From contig OY821522.1 in the NCBI GenBank assembly GCA_963682025.1, positions 26,365,652 to 26,429,651 on the forward strand: a stretch of DNA of 64,000 nucleotides, given 5' to 3'. Position numbers and translations under genes: made by a program. Source of the DNA: Cordilura impudica (lineage: Eukaryota; Arthropoda; Insecta; Diptera; Scathophagidae). The notes beneath the pieces are model-generated. The model was given only the letters and a program-made list of their open reading frames with translations, was not told the origin of the DNA and made no database searches. Shown here piece by piece: positions 1 through 11,213 of this stretch. Each line of letters opens with the position of its first letter. The stretch's first letter is position 1.

Positions 1-929
<929 letters not shown>

Positions 930-931
930 TA

Positions 932-961
932 AAGGGTTTTTCAATAAGAGCGCTACAAAAG
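932..961 (+). repeat. Left terminal inverted repeat of the mariner
   Basis: It begins AAGGGTTTTTCAATAAG and pairs with 2201-2231 at about 27 of 31 positions. It abuts the TA target dinucleotide at 930-931. Confidence 0.9.
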
Positions 962-1036
962 TTTTTTTAAATAAAACAAAAACCGTTTTGGATGTCAATG
1001 AAATTCTTTATATCTGTGAAAGTACGTTCGATGCCA

Positions 1037-2121
1037 TTATGTATGGAGATCGACCTCTTTTGCATGGCCACCACGGGCACGCTTGCAGAAGTCCAGACGC
1101 TGAACCCAATTTTCGACGGTTTTCAAGCATAAATCGGCCGAAACTGCTGCAATTTCACGTTCGATATTCGTACGATATTCAATCATCGCTGGCTTGTTGG
1201 CATAGACCATAGACTTGACGTAGTCCCACAGGAATAGTCCAACGGCGTCAAATCGCACGACCGAGGCGGCCAATCGACTGGACCATTTCGTGAGATAACA
1301 CGTTCTCCAAACTTGGTTTCCAATAATTTGATTGTGACATTCGCCGTGTGGCTTGTGGCGCCATCCTGTTAGAACCACATGTCCTCCAAGTCCACAACAT
1401 CCAATTGGGGCCAAAAATATTCGGTTGTCATTGAACGGTAGCGATACCCATTCACAGTAACGTGCCGGTCTTGATCATCACGGAAGAAGTACGGCCCAAT
1501 GACGTCGCCGGCACATAAACCGCACCAAACCGTAATTTTTTCGGGATGCAATGATGACTCATGGAGTACGTGTGGATTGCTGTCTGACCAATAACGCACA
1601 TTTTGTTTATTGACGAAGCCATTCGGCCAGAAATGAGCCTCATCGCTGAAGATGATTTTTCGATGAAAATCCGAATCATTTTCAAGTTGTTGCTCAGCCC
1701 AATTCACGACCATATGACGCTTCTGGTGGTCAAGCGGCTTCAGTTCTTGCGTCAATTTGATCTTGTAAGGATGTAGGCCAAGATCTTTTCGCAAAATTCG
1801 CCACAACGACGTCACAGAGATGCCCAACGCTTGAGAACGACGTGTGAGAGACACATTTGGGCTTTCTTCAACTGAAGCCTCAGCGGCAGCAATATTCTCG
1901 ACACTATGGGCACTTCTTTGTCTCACTGGCACGGAAACATTTTGTACTGTGCCTGTGGATTCAAATTTTTCCACTAGACGCTCAATTGTTGATCTGCTAG
2001 GATGATTATGACGACCATAAATTGGACGTAGCGCTCTTAACGTTGAGGCTACTGACTCCGAATTTCGGTAGTAAATTTTAATAATTTGGACTCGTTGTTG
2101 GCTCGTATATCTTTCCATCAT
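1037..2121 (-). pseudogene. Broken DD41D mariner transposase
   Basis: The reading frame most likely starts at the ATGATG at 2121-2116 (MMERYTSQQR); an in-frame ATG further upstream only adds residues not typical of the family. An N-terminal helix-turn-helix DNA-binding region is followed by the DDE/D domain: first Asp in IIFSDEAHF, second in QDGATSHT, third in CDLTPLD. An in-frame TAA (1369-1371) sits just before the second catalytic motif. A one-base frameshift near 1232-1240, right after the third Asp, moves the C-terminal part (LWDYVKSMVYANKP) to another frame. Full length would be about 355 residues, normal for the family. Non-functional as it stands. Confidence 0.92.
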
Positions 2122-2200
2122 GAAATGGCAAACCTTAGTGAAGAGAAACGCCAATAGAGCGGCGAGAAATATGGCGTCGCTTGCTGTCCCTGTCTTTCCT

Positions 2201-2231
2201 CTTTTTGTAGCGTCCCTGTTGAAAAACCCTT
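2201..2231 (-). repeat. Right terminal inverted repeat of the mariner
   Basis: Reverse-complement partner of 932-961, with four substitutions clustered in the middle. It abuts the TA at 2232-2233. Confidence 0.9.
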
Positions 2232-2452
2232 TATAACACTGGATTTTGTTGTTGATGTTGCTGTTGTTGTTCGTGCAGTTCTAAATATGCATTTCGCAAT
2301 TGTTCCAGTTGTTGTTCTCTTCTACATAACTGCTCTACTAAATCTACTTGTGCCATTTCTGGGTTGAACCTGCTCCATTTTTCGCTGGTCGAATAATTTC
2401 TGTCTTCTGGAATATACTTTGTTGGTTTTAGTGATGTTAATAAATTATTCAA
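2231..2452 (-). pseudogene. Q-rich reading frame interrupted by the mariner
   Basis: A 73-codon frame starting at an ATG at 2452 reads into a glutamine-rich stretch (ELHEQQQQHQQQ) and ends where the mariner begins; the stop is created by the duplicated TA. With the insert removed, the frame continues for about 12 codons into 863-929 and stops. The middle (VEQLCRREQQLEQLRNAYLEL) looks like a short coiled coil. I do not recognise the family. It could be the start of a retroelement gag or a host exon. No partner domain is visible upstream, where the DNA is AT-rich and non-coding. Confidence 0.35.
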
Positions 2453-3254
2453 TAAATATTTTATTTTGTATATACATATGTTTATTTACAAAATATACAA
2501 TATTAAAATTTAAATATAAATATCTATAAATGGCATAACATAATAGTTGAGCGCCTGATTGGCAGAAGAATGCTGTTTATAAATTCTTGTAATTATATTA
2601 TTTACGATTTTATAATAAAAATAATTTTCAGATTTAATTTTCCTTGGTTGCAACTAGTATTCACTGCACTGGATATTTAGTGATTTGAACAAGTATTCAC
2701 TCTGCACTGGATTTTTAGTGGTTTATGCACTGCACTGGAAATTTGTTTATCTTATAGTTCTGGAGGATCTGGTAAGATTCGCAGAATTTTATTATTTGTT
2801 CATAAAATTTTTTTTTTTATTTTTAACCCGAAAACGTATGTTCGAATCACTGGATCCTTTTCACTAAAACTTGAATCTTACAGACTGAACCAATTTTAAA
2901 ATCACCTTTCGAATTGTAATTTTTAAAAAAGTTCTTTATTAAGAAATCACTATCACCATTAAAGTCTGGAGCTATGCTAATAGTTACAATTATTTTTGTT
3001 GATTATATATAATTGACAATATCAATTTACAATTCTCTTATTAAGCATTTTATAATCACAATTATCTTTGTTTACTAATTTTGCATATTCAATAGTTTCG
3101 CAATTTTAACTTCATTTCGTTTGACCCATTTTATTAGAAGTCGTCGAACTTGTCTATAGTTGAATCATCATTTATTCCGTTTACAAGTTTGTCGACTTTG
3201 TTTAAAGTTTTGTTTTGGTCATTTTTTATATATGTAACTTACGCGGTTTATATA
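2453..3254. other. AT-rich non-coding stretch with a triple imperfect repeat
   Basis: No credible coding frame. At about 2664-2745 a motif of the type CACTGCACTGGATATTTAGTG occurs three times in imperfect form. The rest is low-complexity AT-rich DNA up to the outer edge of the errantivirus 3' LTR. The six bases preceding that LTR (3249-3254, TATATA) fit the alternating pyrimidine-purine target favoured by errantiviruses. Confidence 0.5.
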
Positions 3255-4005
3255 AATATTTGTTTACTTTAATGAAATTTCAGAATATTTTTCTTTTAAA
3301 TATTATTGATATAATACGAGTTTATGCTTAAAGAAATTTTGAAGAAAAGGGATTTTTATATTATATATATTACAACGTTTATTTATGTAAATTATTTGTT
3401 ATATGTTTTAGGTGTTTTAGTATATTTTTTACAATTAAAGTTTTTTATTTTATTATTAATTTATATTACTTAATTGTAATACTTAATTAAAGTCACAACT
3501 TAAGACTAACCAACCACTTCTAACTAACTATTTTTCTTTTTTACTTTTATTTAAATAATAATAAAATTCAATGGTCAGCAACAAGGAAATACAAAAGAAT
3601 TCCAATAATAAAAATACCACTGAAAATGCTCCGACGAACAAACATATGGTTGACATAAATAACAGTCCAGCGCATTGACTTTAGAATTATTTATGCACCC
3701 AAAACAATACGGAAATATCGTGACACAATTATTAAATGTAGACCATAAATATGTAAAACATTGCAATATGATATTGCGACATACTCGTGTCCAGTTGTGA
3801 GTAATTTAATGAAAGCAAAGAACATTTATAAAAATAAATGACAAACTAAGGCGTTTGTCAAGTTGGGTGGCAAAATATTTATTTACCAATCCGATCTGAT
3901 TGGCGGACTGATTTGTTCGCCATATTTGCGGGCTTCCTTGCTCGCCAATTTTGCGGGCTTCCTTGCTCGCCATATTTGCGGACTGACTTGTGACATATCT
4001 TAACT
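3255..4005 (-). repeat. Errantivirus 3' LTR
   Basis: About 750 bp. On the minus strand it begins AGTTAAGATATGTCAC, the AGT start typical of errantivirus LTRs, and ends near CAAATATT. It aligns over most of its length to 31335-33034, with an estimated several percent divergence by eye. Relative to that copy it lacks the nested 0.78-kb insertion and has fewer of the short GGCGAACAAATCAG-type repeats. It also keeps a stretch of about 40 bp (near 3692-3733) missing from the other. Confidence 0.88.
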
Positions 4006-4014
4006 ACTCCCCGT
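4006..4014 (-). promoter_or_regulatory. Polypurine tract
   Basis: The complement reads ACGGGGAGT immediately before the LTR start, as expected for the plus-strand priming site of an LTR retroelement read on the minus strand. Confidence 0.7.
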
Positions 4015-4015
4015 T

Positions 4016-5460
4016 TTAAGTTTCAGACGTCCCCGTCTGACTAACACTACGGACCACATTGATGAGGTCGATTTTCGCTCGCCTTTTCGTTACAAAGAAT
4101 ATGATGAGAGATATTATGAGCGCAAAAGATATGATTGACGAAATAGAAATTACGACGTAATATGCACTCTTCATGTTGGAATGAAGCTGGGAGATGGTTT
4201 CCCTGTTGTCGACGTTTAATTCATGTAGGTATGGTAGGGATAACAAGGGAATGTGGTTTGAAAGGTTAACAGAGTGGCCAATAGGGATTTCAGGGTTAAT
4301 AAAATCAATTTTCTTAAGATTTATCAGTTTCGTATTGTTAATAATGACTTCATTTGAAAAGATAATTAAAAAGGTGCCCTTCGAGATATTTTTATCTCAC
4401 CTTGGCTTGAAACGTTCGCCGGTTAGTCATTTATAATAACGATGCCGTCATCAATCGGATTAATAGTTGGCACGCTATGTGCCGAAATTGTGTTGCAAGA
4501 ACCAGTATTTTTGTTTAGCAAATTTTTGAGGCAGAATTCGTGGGTGTTGCCCAGTTGCTGACAGAATGAAGAAAATGTTTTCCTTGTGCAATTGCTTAAT
4601 ATAATGTAACCATTCACACTTTTGGCTACTTCATTAGATTCAAATGATAAAATTTTATTGTTGTGAATTACGGGTAAAATTAATTTCTTATTAAGTAGTT
4701 GCTTAATTATAGGGAACTTAATTAAAAAGGTTATAATTTCCCTGTTTTCAAAATCTTTACCTTTGAGTTTGCGACAATTTCGCTGGTGCTAATATTCAAA
4801 TTGTTTTCCGCATTTAAAATGAAATTTATTTCTGGGGCATCGAGTAACATAGGATTAATGATATCAGTTTTCCCAGGGCTATAGTTAGCGATATGCTATT
4901 GAGTTCTCTTCAAACTGCTCTGTTCCTACTGTTCAGCGAATCGTAGACATTTTCTGAGTCGAGGTCTCTTTTCTTCGTTCCATTTAGAAGTAGATTGACG
5001 GTACGAGTTAGGTTATTAATTTGTGCTTGTGTTTCAATGTTTATTACGATTTGTCTGTTGTTGGCAGTGATTAGTTCGCCCTGCTTGTTGCGCACTTCGT
5101 CGAAGTCATCATAATCTGGCGTGCCACCGATAATCTTTAATGCAGTACCAATTATGTTGAGACTACATGGATGCCTGTGATGAACACATAATGCGTCCAA
5201 CATTTTCTCTATTTCGCTAAGGTCGGATAGAAGTAATTTCCTCATATTGCATCTGGGGAAGATTTGTGAAAGGGTTTTTGTTTCTTTAATTATAGGTATG
5301 AAGTCGGTTAGGTTGGTTACATGAGCCAGGGTTTTGTAGCTTTCAAAGATAGCAGCTGGCCCATCTACAACTGGGATATAGTGAGAGGAGCTGTAGTCGA
5401 AAATGGTGGAGTTTGTAGTTGGGAAGGTGGTCCATAAAATTAGGATTCTGTAATAAGGAG
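4016..5460 (-). pseudogene. Errantivirus env remnant
   Basis: Three sizeable open pieces remain on the minus strand. The 5245-4910 piece (111 codons) has helical, coiled-coil-like composition (for example IETQAQINNLTRTVN). The 4617-4423 piece is Cys-containing. The 4246-4016 piece (76 codons) ends with a strong hydrophobic segment (about 20 residues around ISSIISFALIISLIIFF) followed by a basic KRR and a short cytoplasmic tail. The position between integrase and the 3' LTR, and the membrane anchor at the C terminus, fit the env of errantiviruses, which is related to baculovirus F proteins. Multiple stops and shifts separate the pieces, so no product is expected. Confidence 0.75.
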
Positions 5461-6440
5461 TAGTATGTTATCTTTATGAACTATTTTATTGTCGATTTTT
5501 AGAGTAGTTCCTAAATCTTCATATACTATTTTTTTGTCATAGGTTTTTGAAAACTTATTGTGTAAACGCTTATTCCTTTTTACAAATACTGTTTCGCCAT
5601 GGTTGTATGTTTTGCATATTCTTTTTTTATTGTGGTATGTAAGGTCACTCTTTTGTTTGTTTGTTTGTCGATGAGTTTTAATTGTACCGTTTTCCTGAGG
5701 TCTTCTGAGACAGAATGGATTATGTCGATAGGTCTTCAGTGGTGGAATGAATAGTTCTATTATATTTTGCCGTGGCCAAAAGTATTGTTTCTAAAGAGTT
5801 GGCCATTGGGTTGTCAATTTTCAGACATCTGGCAATTTCCGTGAGGGTGCTGTGAAAGCGTTCAACTTGCCCATTTGTAGTGCTGTGCATTGGCGGTGTT
5901 ATGAAGACATTTGCTCCAAAATGATCTTTTGCAAGTATTTTTATGGTGTTAGAAACGAGGGCTTTTTCGTTGTCGCATATTATTGTCCAGGTTGTATAAA
6001 ATTCAAGATCTCTATAAGGGCTGGCGTAATATCAATGATGGCCCTTGAAGCTATGTTTTTGGCTATTGCGAATTTGGAAAATTTGTTTACGCACGTCAAA
6101 AATAGTTTTTTATCTGGGTTGTAAATATCTACGTGTAATATTTCGCCTGGTAAGGATGAGATAGGCGTTGGACCTATTTGATGGTTTCTGGATGTCTACA
6201 GTACTTCGCTTGTCTGCATGTTTCACAATTTAGAGCTATTTGTTTAGACTTTTTTCTAATGTTCGGAAATAGTAGTCTCGGAGGATTTGTTCAACGTTTT
6301 CAGCTGGAGAGCGGAGAGCTCTAGTGTGTTCATTAAGTAAAATTTCATTCTGGTCATCGACGTTGAAGACGTCAGTGACTTGTTAATTTCGCTAGTCAAG
6401 CTTGCAATGAAGATTGTGATGCTGTATCAGTGACAACATT
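5460..6440 (-). pseudogene. Errantivirus integrase remnant
   Basis: Heavily broken minus-strand coding similarity. Near 6240-6200 the Cys-Cys half of an HHCC finger is readable (NCETCRQAKY). Further down, near 5900-5800, short stretches match the integrase core layout, separated by stops in all frames. It lies directly after the RNase H remnant and before env, the standard pol order. Individual catalytic residues cannot be assigned with confidence. Confidence 0.6.
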
Positions 6441-6796
6441 GAGAAATTATCTAGAAAGAGCATCTGCTACAACATTATCTTTACCTGGTTTATAATAAAA
6501 CTTAGGTGAAAATTCTTCTACAAAAGCATTCCATCGCTTGATTTTCGAATTAGTGTTTCGTTCAGAAATGGCAAGGGTAAGAGGTTGATGGTCAGTGAAT
6601 ATGTTTCGCTGGTTTATACCGTAAAGGTAATGCCTGGGAGTTTTGAGGGCCCATACGATAGCTAGAAGCTCTCTCTCGTTAGTGGCATAATTTTCTTCAG
6701 TGGCTGAAAGAGTACGTGAAATCTTTGTAACAGGGCGTCCTTCTTGTTATATGACGGCACCGCTGGCGTGAGAAGAGGCGTCAGTTGGAGTCAAAA
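6440..6796 (-). pseudogene. Errantivirus RNase H remnant
   Basis: On the minus strand a nearly continuous frame runs from LTPTDASSHASGAVI through EGRPVTKISRTLSATEENYA, ERELLAIVWALK, NIFTDHQPLTLA to KPGKDNVVADALSR. This has the D-E-D pattern of the gypsy-type RNase H and the usual end motif. One in-frame stop follows GAVI. Upstream (above about 6800) the frame dissolves into AT-rich non-coding DNA, so the RT and connection domain are not here; a matching RT is at 28283-29250. Confidence 0.85.
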
Positions 6797-7899
6797 GATG
6801 CAAAATTTTTTTGTTTTCAAATTTCATTACCTTTATATTGAAAAATTTAATACTTATTAATAAATTCTTTGGTTTTTAAATCGAAAAATTAATATAAAAC
6901 ATAAGTTTCGATTTATATTTTTTAAATTTAATTAAAATTATTTTGGATTTCATCTGCAATTTTATTAACATCAAGTAGAATTTTTTTAATTTTAAATTAA
7001 ATATTTTTAATTTTAGAGGGATTTTTTTTAATTTCAATCGAAAAATGAGTTTGTTTTTTGTGTTGATTTGTGAATTGGCTATAATTGATTAGCATACCTT
7101 TATTGTCTTTATTTAATGAAAAAATAAAATTTCCTAGAATTTTCACTCGAATTTCGAAGGCTGGAATCTGCTTGTTACAATAATTGGTTTATGGATTCCA
7201 ATATTTCTGTGGTGTCTTCATCTTCAAGTTTTTCTTGGCTCTGATATTTTTCTGACGATCGCCTTTTATCAACGACATCGCTCGCTATATTGTAAGTGTA
7301 ACAGCACCCATTTTTTAATTCCATAACAACTCGGATTTTATTCTGTTCAAAGTTTGCTTTTAACTAAAGCCATTAAGCTAAACAAACGTTCAATTTCGGC
7401 TTTTGAGAAAGACAAAATTAATAAATACACTACAAATATTGATAACTCTTTAAATGGATTTTCGCCAATAGAATTTTTGTTAACTTCAATCCATAAAGAG
7501 GTTGTATTCAGTGTTGTATCCCAATATTGTTCTGTGATATAACTCCGTTGGATTTGAATTTTTTCTGTTTCAAATGATCTAAATTTAAACTCTTCTAATA
7601 CATATTTGTTATCGGTTCTTTTACCCGGTTTAATGTGTTTTGTATTGAAAATTTTGGCATATTTTTAATACAATAATATCCTTGGCAATCGACTTTTTAA
7701 TTCATTTAAAACTGTTGTTGGTGTTTACATTCTTCTATTTCAAAATGTTTTGTTATATTTGTCGAAAGAAACGAGCAGAGTGGTAAAAAAAAAGAGCAGT
7801 ACACAAAATTCTCGTATTACACTTTGAGAAATTAAAACATATCAATACAATTGAAATTAAAATTGTATGTTTAAAAATAATGACAAAAATCGTAAAAAA
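6797..7899. other. AT-rich region without recognisable gene
   Basis: Very AT-rich with only short chance frames. A plus-strand frame at 7354-7542 (62 codons, start at a non-ATG codon) and Ile/Phe-rich minus frames have no family signature that I recognise. It separates the errantivirus break from the dispersed repeat that starts near 7900. Confidence 0.5.
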
Positions 7900-8839
7900 C
7901 GAGTAAGAGTGATAGATTCGGCTGTGCCGAATCTTTGATACCCTCCACCTCGGTTTGAGTCTTGATAATAAATATAAATGAAAAAGTAAACAATTTGTTA
8001 AACTTAATACCAAATTATTTCTGCAAATTCTTTGGGTTGGTTTTCGTCTTTTCTATTATTTCGGTGTTTGATTTTTGGTCATCGTGGTTGCTGTTCGGCA
8101 TGCATTTAGGTTATATACCTATATGCACGCGTTTCCGGTTATATGACATAACTTCTCATATAATTTAGTTTTTGCTAATTAAATAGCTCGCCCTAACCTC
8201 CATTGCAAAGGTAATGGTTGTGTAGGGTGGCTATATGTATTAAATCGTGCTAATTGGAATGGCTGTATAGTTTTTTTTAACCGGCCAAATATTTCTTCAT
8301 TGCGGCCTATAGGTCGGTTGGAGTAACAATATAATAACCAAAAAAAAAGCTCTATCAACGTTTTTATTAAAATATTGCCATATTTGGAAAACATAGAGAA
8401 TAAATTTATAAAAATAAATATTCAACTTAGGGATGCCAAACGCAAAAAACCAAATGTCCCAAACATTTTAAATAAAATAATTTGTTATCTTTATTTTCTG
8501 AAAAACTTCAAATTTTTATCCAAAAAAAATTGTGAAAATTTCTATATAAATAACATTCTCATCAAATTGCGTTTATTTTAACAGTTTTTATGTTCACAAT
8601 TCTTAAATATCATTTGACATTTTCTAAAATTTATTGAATTTAAATTAATGTTTTCTGTAGTGTGATTCTGTAAATTTCAACGATCCGACAATCGCAAAAT
8701 ACATCGACAGTTATTGTTGTTTGCACTAAGGATTAAGTGATTCACTAAGTACATACATCTTAACGACAGTCGACAAATCTATTTTTCTATTTATTTAAAT
8801 TGTAAACGTGTGGCATCTCTGTCAAAATAAGCGAAAAAC
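7900..8839 (+). repeat. Left part of a dispersed repeat with hairpin end
   Basis: The left end carries a perfect 8-bp-stem hairpin, GATTCGGC-TGT-GCCGAATC (about 7915-7933), followed by ATACCCTCCAC (7938-7948). The exact reverse complement of this 11-mer occurs at 28135-28145, where a repeat ends GGGTATAAAAA. The Ty3 element at 8840-25929 is inserted between, so 7900-8839 and 25934-28150 probably formed one element of about 3.2 kb. The interior has no coding frame that I recognise. Confidence 0.55.
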
Positions 8840-10273
8840 TGTAGCGACCTGTTTTCTTCAGAACCATTAAAAAAAAAAAAAAACAATATACATACATTTA
8901 TTTTCTTATTTTTTCTTCACTTTGTTAACCAATAATGTTAAGAAGATGTAACTGGAGGCAGTGTAAACAAAGATAATTTAAATAAATGCTTCGCAACTTC
9001 GCTTAATATTAAAAAATATGAGGTTTGATCATTTTACTAAGTAAATGCACTTTCAGTATATTATTATATTATAATATTATATTCAGTATATTAAAGTATA
9101 ACACTATAGAAATACCAAGATACAAGTTTATTAATGAGTTTTTTTTCTTCATTCGCATAAAGTCATTTCTCGTAAATAAGTATCAGAGACACATAGCGTC
9201 AATTTTTTTCTGCTACACAACTATGTTTTCAAAGCAACTATGTTTCTCTTCACAAGTCAAGACGTAGGTAACAATACGAAATGCTTTGTACGTCATGGAA
9301 ATTTCCTTTTCATTTCGGAAGTGATCGAGTAAACACGTTTACGCAAAGGTTAAGATAACCATAGTACTAAATTAAGTTCTTTAAAACAATAAAAAGTTTA
9401 ACGAGTAACATAAAATAATTCATCCGGAATTTTCAACGCAATCCCTGAGTAGAAACAAAATATTTTTTTATATATATTTACGCAATTTGTGTAATCGGAG
9501 TGAAGGTAATTTTTTCTGGCTTTAATCTTTAAAGCTACAAAGTTTTTTTTTTAAGTATTCTTAATGAAACCCTAGGATCTTCAACATCGCCTCATTGGGG
9601 ATCCTGGCATTACCACGCTATCGGTATCACGTAGGAAAGAAATAATTGCAATATCCATACCCGCCATCTGGTATCATGCTTTTGGAGCAGTAAATTTCTC
9701 CAAAATTGGGATTGTTCTCGCCGGTTCCACTTGAATAGTTGTCGCCACCCAAAATACCCGATAATTACGAACGGGAAGCACCTCCTACCAGACTTCGAGT
9801 TGTAAAAAGAAGGGGTCCGGCCCGAAAGGGAACCACGACCACTTCTGGTCTAGATGACCCTTAAGGGTTTGGCGCTAAGGAAAGAAGGAACAGAAACAAC
9901 AAAGAGAGAAAATCTTGAGTATAGAAAAATTAAATTTTTTTGTAAACACTGAATTGTTAAAGAAACATAAATATCCGTAACTATAATTATTACTTATGAA
10001 TAGAGATCATTAATATTTTTTTTTTATCAACTCAAATGGTAATGTTACTATATAGTATAACTGTAGAAATCTCTAAATTTTTGTTAAATATGCAAATTAC
10101 ATATTTCAGTTCCCCATCATAAAATCATCATTTTCTATTCAACACCCAGTACTACTAATATGTTCGCAGAGGCCTCTACGTCATCAAGGTAATGAACGGG
10201 AACATGTTTAGCAACATTATTTGGTGAGTGATGGAAACATTAATTTAGCTGACTTTTACATTTGCATATTTAG

Positions 10274-10282
10274 TATAAATAG
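10274..10282 (+). promoter_or_regulatory. Candidate LTR promoter (TATA box)
   Basis: TATAAATAG in the middle of the LTR, conserved at the matching place of the 3' LTR (about 22143-22151). Position relative to the AATAAA downstream fits a U3/R boundary near 10305. Inferred, no transcript data. Confidence 0.5.
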
Positions 10283-10813
10283 AGATACATATATTTAAAA
10301 AGCAACAACTGTTTTGGGCAAAGCAGATCATGCATCCAGAAATTAAAACTCTCCATAATATTCGTTGTTTGTAATCTAGTTCTCCCATATTACCAGTTTT
10401 TGCTTTTTCCCTTTATCTATATCCATATATATTTTTTTTCTTACATCATAATAAGTACATTTAAGATCATTACTTTCTCTTATTTAAAATTTTGTTGGGG
10501 AAGAACCCCGTTATCATATTGTAGATTTTATTCATAAATTAAATGAATTTTTTGGTAAAATTATCTCGGTTTTGCCCAATTTTTTTTTATTCTTTCACCA
10601 TGCCTCGTGTTTTTTTTTTTGATAAATTTAAATGAGTAAATTTTGTATCTTAATATGATTTGCTAAGTTTTATTCAATTTTCTTACGTGATGTGAGGTGA
10701 TAGAAGGATAAGTGTCTAATTTTTTTTTGGGTCTTAGCAAAATAGCCGATGCTAAGACAAATGGTAGGGAGGGTAAAGAGGCATGGACTCCAATTTACAT
10801 CTCGGATGTTCCA

Positions 10814-10819
10814 AATAAA
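10814..10819 (+). terminator. Candidate LTR polyadenylation signal
   Basis: AATAAA within CCAAATAAAGCCTC, conserved in the 3' LTR (near 25477). It would serve to end transcripts when present in the 3' LTR. Confidence 0.45.
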
Positions 10820-11167
10820 GCCTCTTCGTTTCTATGATGTTAGATAATTTATTTTCTTTTTATACGTTTTCATCCCCTGGTGTAATGTATCTTGTAATTT
10901 GCAGTAGTTTATTCGAAATTTTTTTTAAATAAGAGGCAAGGGAGTCTTTAGTATTATGTTAAAAAAAAATAACAACAGGTATGTAAGTATGGGAAATAAG
11001 GAAGACACGAACACCCCCACCAGACTGTTAGCTAGCAGTAAGAAGGCCATGTTAGTCTTTCCTGGCTCTCCAAAATATATAATAATTATATGTGAACCTT
11101 TACCTACCTAAAACTACCATCATTGTAGTCATGTGTCCATCACTACACATTTTGTTCATTACATAAT

Positions 11168-11185
11168 TGGCGCCCAACGTGGGGC
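11168..11185 (+). promoter_or_regulatory. Primer binding site (tRNA-Lys)
   Basis: TGGCGCCCAACGTGGGGC begins four bases after the LTR end and is complementary to the 3' end of insect tRNA-Lys for 18 bases; the next bases (CCGAAGGG) no longer match well. This marks the start of the internal region and fits Ty3-type elements of flies. Confidence 0.88.
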
Positions 11186-11213
11186 CCGAAGGGAACACAT
11201 GTTTTCTTCAGTC

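Larger units (their letters stand above)
930..2233 (-). mobile_element. Tc1/mariner-superfamily transposon, DD41D (rosa-like) type
   Basis: A 1.3-kb cut-and-paste element flanked by the expected TA dinucleotides (930-931 and 2232-2233). Imperfect terminal inverted repeats of about 31 bp are seen (932-961 and 2201-2231); both begin AAGGGTTTTTCAA and end near GCTACAAAA. It contains one transposase reading frame on the minus strand, broken by a stop and a frameshift. The catalytic spacing read from the sequence is 41 residues between the second and third Asp, which in the known classification is the DD41D/rosa group described from tephritid flies. The element interrupts a Q-rich minus-strand reading frame. 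Confidence 0.93.
3255..6796 (-). mobile_element. Errantivirus (gypsy-type endogenous retrovirus), 3' half
   Basis: On the minus strand, reading from high to low coordinates, the order is RNase H, integrase, env-like region, purine-rich tract and LTR, the 3' half of a Metaviridae errantivirus. All frames carry many stops and shifts. The LTR (3255-4005) is homologous to the one at 31335-33034, and the coding part stops where the 28283-33034 fragment ends in RT. The two may therefore be halves of a single provirus separated by 21.5 kb of later DNA. Inert as it stands. Confidence 0.85.
8840..11163 (+). repeat. 5' LTR of the Ty3-type element
   Basis: 2324 bp, TGTAGCGACC at the start and TTCATTACA at the end. 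It contains a candidate TATA box at 10274-10282 and AATAAA at 10814, which would divide it into a long U3 (about 1.46 kb), an R of about 0.5 kb and a U5 of about 0.35 kb. No coding capacity. Confidence 0.95.

Noticed and set aside
5852..6124. 90-codon plus-strand frame
   Set aside because: Antisense to the errantivirus integrase remnant; no motifs.
11168..11185. tRNA-Lys-like sequence as a possible tRNA gene
   Set aside because: Only the 18-base complement of the tRNA 3' end is present; it is the primer site, with no cloverleaf around it.
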